A DNA stretch of 64,000 nt from Symsagittifera roscoffensis (taxonomy: Eukaryota; Xenacoelomorpha; Acoela; Convolutidae). The stretch lies in assembly GCF_963678635.1 (NCBI RefSeq), contig NC_087067.1:45017629-45081628 (forward strand), written 5' to 3'. The position numbers and the translations under genes were made by a program. Positions 57,601 through 64,000 of this stretch are shown here, in pieces (the stretch's first letter is position 1; the number at the start of each line of letters is the position of its first letter). Under the pieces are notes generated by a model. The model saw nothing but the letters and a program-made list of their open reading frames with translations, was not told the origin of the DNA and ran no database searches.

Positions 57601-60381
57601 GGTCCAAATCGCGAACTGACGTTTTCCTGTGACTCGTTCATTGCGGCAAACAACGTCCGGATAGCCTCCCATATTTTCTTTGGCGTAGGCTCATCCCCTT
57701 TCAGCTGCTCTAGAAGCCCAGCCGCATGCAGGTGATTGTTCATTCCCGCGAACAGCAGCAGCTCTGGTTCGCAGGGCATCTCTGACTTTATCGCCACCAC
57801 CTGGTCAACATCTGGTTCAATTCTTCACCTGGCAGCGAGTATACTAGAGTTTCTGGCCAGAACAACTTGGGAGACGTTCCTTCGAAGTCCGATCCCGTCA
57901 CGATGATCACTCTTGCGGCTGCTGGATCCGCTCTGTCATACACTGCCAGTGTCTTGGCCAATGAAGCATTGCCACAGGGTTTGCCATATCTTGGGTAATC
58001 TGCCAATCTCGCACGCTCGTAAGCGGCGTCTGGCAACTCCATTTCTTTTGGATCCAGTAGCTTGTCCACCACCCTCAACTGCGCAGGAGTTGCCAATCTG
58101 ATTCTGGCGATGCTTGTTCTGTGCTTAGGGGGCTCCACTATGAGTTTCGGACTCCCCAGCAACTTGAGAGGTCTGTAATTTATCGGTCCCATGAATGATC
58201 TCATGGGAATTCCAGTCAGATCAGCCGTCTTCGTCGTTCTTGCTCTTGAGAAATGCGTTTCGTGGGCTTTTAGCCAGTCTACGCACTGATGCCGACTTAA
58301 ATCCTCGTGTGACACATGCTTGAGCCCCAGAACTTCTGCCAACTTCTGTCTGCACTCCAGATCCTCCAGGTCCAACTCCTTTACTTTCTCCCGATATCGC
58401 GCCCGGCTTGCCTCCGCTGCCTTCTACACTCTCTTATTCTCCACCACTACCACTGAGGACACCACTGAACTTTGGGGTGTTGATGACTCCGCTTCTTCAG
58501 TTTCCATTGGCGTGGAACCCGGTAGTCTAGTCCGGCTGCTTATCGAGCTGTCTCTTGAGTCGACTCCCGCTCCCAGGCGACTGGACAGGGGTCTTGTGGC
58601 AAGGAAAGGGGGATTCGGGGGTGGACCGAATGTGAATCGGGCCATCTCAAGTAGGTCTGCCTCCAACTCAATTATGTGCCTCTGAAAGACGGCGTTCAAC
58701 CACTCCACGCCCCTAGGCCTGTCGAAGTGGATTCCATCTGAGGATGCATCTTCTGGGAAGGACCGCTCCATCTGGTCGGCTACGTCCAACAATCTGACGG
58801 GGAGGACACTCCTTTGATGTATCTGCCTGATTATTTCGTTCAGGCTTCGCACTTTCTCGTTCATTTCCATCGCGTGCTGGTCGGCCATCATGTTGTAGGG
58901 GATGGTGCAAACTATGAGTATGGCGGGATCCATCTGAATACGCAACTCCTCCAGGATGCAGCTCATTTTATCATGTAGTCTCATGACTTTCCTTAATTCC
59001 CCTCCGGGACACATCATTGGTCCCCATCATTAGAGTCACTGTGTACATTTTTCCATCCCTACCATCTCGAGTGATGCAAACATCTGCGGCGTTGCGACTC
59101 CAGAGAAACTCAAGACTCCAGTCTGCCAATGCGACTGGATTCGGGTCAGCACCCGTACCAAGCTGTCCCCTACAATCAGGTGACTGCACCCTCCGGTATT
59201 CGTGGCTGTGTGAAGTATTCAGCCCAATACAAGTCATGAAAACAATCCCTTCTCGCCCGCTGCGCCGCGGTCCAATCCATGCGGTTGTGCCTGTGGTATC
59301 TGCCCTCCGTGTTTTTCTTGTAGCTTGCGATCACCACGCTCCTGACCGGTTGCTCTCTCCAAGTCGGGGGTACCTCCGCTCTAGCTGGACTTTCACGACT
59401 TCTTAGCTGTAGCCTCTCATGTAACTCCTTAAGACGCGACCAGCTCCCGCTCACCTGACTGCTGCTCGGGGTTGAGCTCGGGGTGTATCCTGGCAGTGCC
59501 ACGTCCATCAATGAACCGTCTCCGAACCGCGCAGGGAGGATGCTGACTCGGTAGGTATCCATACTTCCAGCCCCTCGTTTATGTGTTCTTGAGCCGCGCG
59601 GTCCAAGTTGAATCGTCCCTTTGACCTGGGAGCCTCGTCCACCTCCATACGCGACTCCGGCCTTGAGCTTGCAACAGCTCGCTCCGTCGTCCTGGTTTCC
59701 TTCTCCTTTTGCTGGTCGAGCTCTCGTTGTCGTCGCTGAATCCTTTCAAGTTCCGACTTCAACTGCTCGCAATTCGCCGCGTTCTCTCGCACCCTCTGTT
59801 CTTGCTGGTGTTCTGCTTTCGACATATCAAGGTCACGACGCGCCTGGTCCCTCTCAGGGATCGCCTGGTCCCTCTCCAGGTTCGCCTGATTTCTCTCGAG
59901 CTTCGCGCTATCCCGGTCAAGATTCGCTTTGTTTTTCCCTCTGCGCCCTCTCAAGTTCCCTCGTCAAGTTGCTGAGGTGGGAATACATCTCTTCAGGTTG
60001 CTGGGCTCTCGTCATAGAAGGTGGCTTGCTCGTGGACTGGCTCGCGGATCTTGCTGACGGTCTGGTCGGCAATGGGAATTCCCCCGCGCCATACTCAGTG
60101 TTGTTGCTTAAGCCAGGATTCCTCGCCAAGTCGAATCCTCTCACCCCTCCATCCACATTTCAGGATAGCCACCTGGTCTGTTACTGATTGGATAGGCCTT
60201 CTGTGGTGTATCCGACAATCAAGACAGCTTCGGTTGCGGACTCCCTGCACTCACCTTGCTCCTCTAGTTGCAGGATGACGTTCAACATCACAGCCATCCT
60301 CTCGTCCACTTGGGTGTAGTCCAGGTCCCTCAAGCGTCTGTACAACTCATCGAGCGTAGGCATCTTTAGCGCCGCAGGCAT
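51610..60381 (-). pseudogene. ORF3 of copy 2: accessory SGNH-containing frame, multiply frameshifted
   Basis: The ATG at 60381 opens MPAALKMPTLDELYRRLRDL, matching the N-terminal domain of copy 1 ORF3. The frame is then split into a series of overlapping pieces (60381-60181, 60156-59917, 59954-59508, 59562-59176, 59237-58971, 59017-58424, 58375-57788, 57800-57273, 57282-56740, 56758-56546, 56272-55478, 55468-54836, 54776-53718, 53758-53225, 53185-52832, 52370-51795, 51798-51610). Each matches the next stretch of copy 1 in order. Features include a repeated coiled coil (LERNQANLERDQAIPERDQ), the SGNH domain, SPGYTSMPPSLQF, GIAYNPFLNSEPA and FKRPLLTHRNAITTG near the end. Long intact pieces with conserved motifs show that decay is mild or partly due to sequencing error. 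Confidence 0.7.
58650..59185 (-). other. SGNH hydrolase domain in copy 2 ORF3
   Basis: Read across frameshifts, the minus strand gives HLIVGDSLVRVL (Ser codon 59162-59164), VTLMMGTNDVSR and ASSDGIHFD. These are blocks I, III and V of SGNH hydrolases in the same order and spacing as copy 1. The linker between them differs strongly, while the catalytic blocks are kept, as expected if catalysis mattered. Confidence 0.75.
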
Positions 60382-62454
60382 GGATTTCTAAAATCGATCT
60401 GCCATTTTTACGATTTCTAGATTATCTCGTGCACCAACCAACTTGAGAATTACCTTACCAATTCGAGAATTACCTCACCAACTTGAGTACTTGAGAATTA
60501 TCTCTTCTGAATATTGATGATTGTGAACTTTGTTCAAAACCTTCTATTCTCTTTCCAATGAGTGTGTTTGAGTCGTCAACTTCGATTGAATCAAATCAAT
60601 CTGAAGGTAAAATCCACTTTTTTGACTAAGGTGACATGTTCCTAACCTAAAACCCCCCATTATTGTAGTTAAAACCTTATCCCTTCATTTGTTTTACTAA
60701 AATAATTCAATTGGAAGTTTTTTAAGAGCATGCAGATTCATTTAATGTTTTAGCACCGTCACTCTTTAAATTATAATTGTCATGCCAATCACGTTAAAAT
60801 CAGCACTCGTACCAAGCTGTCCCCTACAATCAGGTGACTGCACCCTCCGGTATTCGTGGCTGTGTGAAGTATTCAGCCCAATACAAGTCATGAAAACAAT
60901 CCCTTCTCGCCCGCTGCGCCGCGGTCCAATCCATGCGGTTGTGCCTGTGGTATCTGCCCTCCGTGTTTTTCTTGTAGCTTGCGATCACCACGCTCCTGAC
61001 CGGTTGCTCTCTCCAAGTCGGGGGTACCTCCGCTCTAGCTGGACTTTCACGACTTCTTAGCTGTAGCCTCTCATGTAACTCCTTAAGACGCGACCAGCTC
61101 CCGCTCACCTGACTGCTGCTCGGGGTTGAGCTCGGGGTGTATCCTGGCAGTGCCACGTCCATCAATGAACCGTCTCCGAACCGCGCAGGGAGGATGCTGA
61201 CTCGGTAGGTATCCATACTTCCAGCCCCTCGTTTATGTGTTCTTGAGCCGCGCGGTCCAAGTTGAATCGTCCCTTTGACCTGGGAGCCTCGTCCACCTCC
61301 ATACGCGACTCCGGCCTTGAGCTTGCAACAGCTCGCTCCGTCGTCCTGGTTTCCTTCTCCTTTTGCTGGTCGAGCTCTCGTTGTCGTCGCTGAATCCTTT
61401 CAAGTTCCGACTTCAACTGCTCGCAATTCGCCGCGTTCTCTCGCACCCTCTGTTCTTGCTGGTGTTCTGCTTTCGACATATCAAGGTCACGACGCGCCTG
61501 GTCCCTCTCAGGGATCGCCTGGTCCCTCTCCAGGTTCGCCTGATTTCTCTCGAGCTTCGCGCTATCCCGGTCAAGATTCGCTTTGTTTTTCCCTCTGCGC
61601 CCTCTCAAGTTCCCTCGTCAAGTTGCTGAGGTGGGAATACATCTCTTCAGGTTGCTGGGCTCTCGTCATAGAAGGTGGCTTGCTCGTGGACTGGCTCGCG
61701 GATCTTGCTGACGGTCTGGTCGGCAATGGGAATTCCCCCGCGCCGTACTCAGTGTTGTTGCTTAAGCCAGGATTCCTCGCCAAGTCGAATCCTCTCACCC
61801 CTCCATCCACATTTCAGGATAGCCACCTGGTCTGTTACTGATTGGATAGGCCTTCTGTGGTGTATCCGACAATCAAGACAGCTTCGGTCGCGGACTCCCT
61901 GCACTCACCTTGCTCCTCTAGTAGCAGGATGACGTTCAACATCACAGCCATCCTCTCGTCCACTTGGGTGTAGTCCAGGTCCCTCAAGCGTCTGTACAAC
62001 TCATCGAGCGTAGGCATCTTTAGCGCCGCAGGCATGGATTTCTAAAATCGATCTGCCATTTTTACGATTTCTAGATTATCTCGTGCACCAACCAACTTGA
62101 GAATTACCTTACCAATTCGAGAATTACCTCACCAACTTGAGTACTTGAGAAATATCTCTTCTGAATATTGATGATTGTGAACTTTGTTCAAAACCTTCTA
62201 TTCTCTTTCCAATGAGTGTGTTTGAGTCGTCAACTTCGATTTAATCAAATCAATCTGAAGGTAAAATCCACTTTTTTGACTAAGGTGACATGTTCCTAAC
62301 CTAAAACCCCCCATTATTGTAGTTAAAACCTTATCCCTTCATTTGTTTTACTAAAATAATTCAATTGGAAGTTTTTTAAGAGCATGCAGATTCATTTAAT
62401 GTTTTAGCACCGTCACTCTTTAAATTATAATTGTCATGCCAGTCACGTTAAAAT
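59147..62454 (-). repeat. 1654-bp tandem duplication within copy 2
   Basis: Positions 59147-60800 and 60801-62454 are near identical, with about seven single-base differences seen by eye (for example cgccatactc/cgccgtactc, cggttgcgga/cggtcgcgga). Each unit carries the non-coding gap before ORF3 and its 5' third, stopping 15 nt past the GDS serine codon. The element therefore has two ORF3 starts. It may be a recent duplication or an assembly artefact. Confidence 0.9.
60801..62035 (-). pseudogene. Extra, truncated 5' copy of ORF3 in copy 2
   Basis: This is the upstream unit of the 1654-bp duplication. It begins at ATG 62035 (MPAALKMPTLDELYRRLRDL), repeats the coiled-coil pieces (61810-61571, 61608-61162, 61216-60830) and breaks off just after the GDS block, where the second unit's leader begins. 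It could encode only a C-terminally truncated product. Confidence 0.7.
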
Positions 62455-62514
62455 CCTTCTACCTGCTCCGAGATCCCCATGTACCCTTACTCAAGATCCA
62501 CATGTACCCCCAAC
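62036..62514 (-). other. Non-coding gap between macro ORF and ORF3 in copy 2
   Basis: This gap, duplicated at 60382-60800, contains three short direct repeats of an acttgagaattacct-type block (62094-62155; 60440-60500). Otherwise it is AT-rich and non-coding, like the 39515-39917 gap of copy 1. Confidence 0.5.
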
Positions 62515-63147
62515 TCAAGGCCTCCGTGTCCACCCGTAGCTCAGGCGATACTCAAGTAGTATTTGCTTGTGTAGGTGTACCATTATCTCCGTTTCTGCGA
62601 AGACCACGTGTAGGATGGCATATAACTCCCTTGGGCTCAACTTGCCCCTGTTTGGGTCATAAACAGGCATCGAGACCTCCACTATCCCTCTTTCAATCAT
62701 GAAATCTCTCAGTCTCGTTAGTGCTAACATCACGTGCTCAGGATCTATCGTATTCCTCTCATTGAACCTCGTCACTAGAAAGCATAGGTATTTGCCCGGG
62801 ACTTGTGCCACTGATGGGGGAAGCGCAGCCCTTCCTCCCAGCCCCGGTCTTTGTCTGAATAGAAACTCCACGTTCTGGTATTCTCTTTTGAAGTCGGCTT
62901 CTAGTCTTGATCTGAAGCTCTTGTCCGCTGTTATACAAATTGCGCTGGTCCTGTCTGACAGGATGAAGTCGCTGTCCGTTATCATGATGTTCTCTGAGTA
63001 TTCATTCGGAATTTTGAATTTTGTCTTGAAGTTCCTTCCTATGGTAGGCTCAGCCTCCTCCTCGCCCAGTTCCAGCTCACTTGTTTCCCTCACTTCCTTG
63101 AGCTTTTTTATCATCAAATTTTTGGTGTGGGTAAGTCCTACCCCCAC
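62515..63147 (-). CDS. Macro-domain protein (OARD1/TARG1-like), accessory ORF of copy 2
   Basis: The 210-codon frame is intact here, unlike in copy 1. It has a short charged N-terminus (GVGLTHTKNLMIKKLKEVRE), then the macro domain from about residue 48: ENIMITDSDFIL, AICITADKSFRSRLE, DFKREYQNVEFLFRQRPG, PGKYLCFLVTRF, the strand VEVSMPVYDPNRGKL and AILHVVFAETEIMVHLHKQ. The order of strands and helices and the SMP-loop match OARD1-type macro domains, which cleave or bind ADP-ribose on proteins. The TARG1 catalytic Asp position is not clearly filled, so a binding-only role is possible. No ATG opens the frame; the first in-frame ATG is internal (LMIKKL). It lies just after the pol tail, with the PPT-like motif at the junction. 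Confidence 0.75.
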   Translation of the reverse strand: MGVGLTHTKNLMIKKLKEVRETSELELGEEEAEPTIGRNFKTKFKIPNEYSENIMITDSDFILSDRTSAICITADKSFRSRLEADFKREYQNVEFLFRQRPGLGGRAALPPSVAQVPGKYLCFLVTRFNERNTIDPEHVMLALTRLRDFMIERGIVEVSMPVYDPNRGKLSPRELYAILHVVFAETEIMVHLHKQILLEYRLSYGWTRRP

Positions 63148-63200
63148 TCTCCGGACAAAAAATATTTATCGACGTCTCCGTCGATAATGCTGGGTCTAAA

Positions 63201-64000
63201 TTATCTGGTGGAAATTTCGAGCGGCCTGTCGGTTGCCGTCCAACCGAAGAGGAAATCTTCCGTTTTCACGCGTTGTTCTGCTGACACGTCGACCTGCTGG
63301 ATGCTTAGCCCTTCACCTCCTTTGCCCTTGACCTCACGCATCCACGCTAGTATTCTCAGGTTCGTGTTCTCCCTCCTCTCTATCTCGCTCTGCTCCAGAT
63401 CTTTTTCTTGTTCTGGTGTGGAGTAGTCTTCCTTTGGGTAGTGTTCGCTGTCGTTGATGATTTGCCATTCATCGTCTGCCACCAACTCGCCCACACTCAA
63501 TAACTCGTCGCCCAATTCATCAGGCCGTATCTTGTCAATCAAGAAATCATCCCCATACCTGTTGTACCTCATGCCTGTCCGTTTACGATTACCACTCCTG
63601 GTTCCTGCCGTTATTGGCAAGTCTGATTCCGCCCACTTTGGCGCTTCGTCCTGCTCCGGATCATTCCAGTCTTCTTCTACAAAGGATTCCGCCTCTGAAT
63701 CCGCTTCTATTTTTTCATTATCGTCCAAACTCAAGCCCTCGTTGCCATCGTTTCTCTTTCTGGTGCCTTTTTCGTTCACCTCACATGCTGGCTCCACCAG
63801 TAGGTACTCGAGTCTTTCCATGTTCTGCGGTACGCACCAGTCATTGGGGATGGTACATGAGGTTTCAGATTTTCATAATGTGCTGCACGCCCCGTACTCA
63901 AACGGTAGAACCGTCCTTGTTGGTGTACTTCCGTTATCATGAATGGTCCTCTCCATTTCTTAAGTAGTTTCTATGTCCCTTTTGGAGGCGTGACACTCTG
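63201..64000 (-). pseudogene. pol: Integrase C-terminus and acidic tail of Pol, copy 2 (partial)
   Basis: From the window edge the minus strand reads a GPF module (KLLKKWRGPFMITEVHQ, then GRFYRLSTGRAAHYEN), followed by a frame change near 63820. A tail follows (ACEVNEKGTRKRNDGNEG ... ESFVEEDWNDPEQDE) that aligns with the copy 1 Pol tail (37989-38840). One in-frame stop lies in the GPF region. The rest of Pol lies beyond the window. Confidence 0.82.

Larger units (their letters stand above)
50124..64000 (-). mobile_element. Copy 2: related giant LTR retroelement, 3' part, truncated by window edge
   Basis: On the minus strand the region runs from the integrase C-terminus (64000) through a macro ORF, an ORF3-type frame, a 3' UTR and a polypurine tract into a probable LTR. 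The gene order equals copy 1, but protein identity is only moderate and the DNA hardly aligns, so the two are distinct lineages of one family. It lies tail to tail with copy 1. The gag, most of pol and the 5' LTR lie beyond position 64000. The right-hand boundary inside the window is therefore artificial, and the LTR end at 50124 is inferred. Confidence 0.8.

Overview
The window is nuclear DNA from an animal whose genome is AT-rich between genes. Four conserved eukaryotic genes can be named, all on the minus strand: TSEN34 (tRNA splicing endonuclease subunit), a RECQL4-type helicase, NUS1 (dehydrodolichyl diphosphate synthase subunit) and NUDT21 (CFIm25). Introns are few and their acceptors are of the T-rich TTTCAG/TTTTAG type. 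Such an acceptor also lies 2-21 nt upstream of four of the start codons. Together with same-strand, closely spaced gene pairs this suggests spliced-leader trans-splicing and operons, as in appendicularian tunicates or nematodes. The species cannot be fixed from the sequence.

Layout. 1-5035: a ~0.5 kb satellite with a 1467-bp higher-order repeat. 5867-15490: an unrecognised 172-aa gene, RECQL4 (frame broken by an 89-bp tandem duplication) and the four-exon TSEN34, whose 2.9-kb last intron holds a decayed LINE. 15491-23958: gene-poor DNA with tRNA-like fragments, hairpins, microsatellites and diverged repeats. 23959-25667: NUS1 and NUDT21 as a likely operon. 26023-49667: a complete giant Ty3/gypsy-type LTR retroelement (23.6 kb, 918/919-bp LTRs). 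50124-64000: the 3' part of a second, diverged member of the same family on the opposite strand, running off the right edge.

The striking system is this retroelement family. After gag and pol (protease, RT, RNase H, integrase) each copy carries about 9 kb of extra coding DNA. The first extra gene is a small ORF that I read as a macro domain of the OARD1/TARG1 kind. The second is a very long reading frame (about 7.9 kb in copy 1) that contains an SGNH/GDSL-hydrolase domain with Ser, Asn, Asp and His motif residues, followed by well over 1500 residues without a recognised family. Both copies keep this order while differing widely in sequence, so the accessory genes belong to the family and are not a chance capture. 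Gag and Pol are in one frame separated by a UAG. The 3-kb leader contains many copies of a CCGGARGGGT motif, and the polypurine-tract motif TTGTCCGGGGAG recurs inside the element.

Both element copies carry in-frame stops and frameshifts, so the copies present are probably defective or contain assembly errors. They are described here as found and not repaired.
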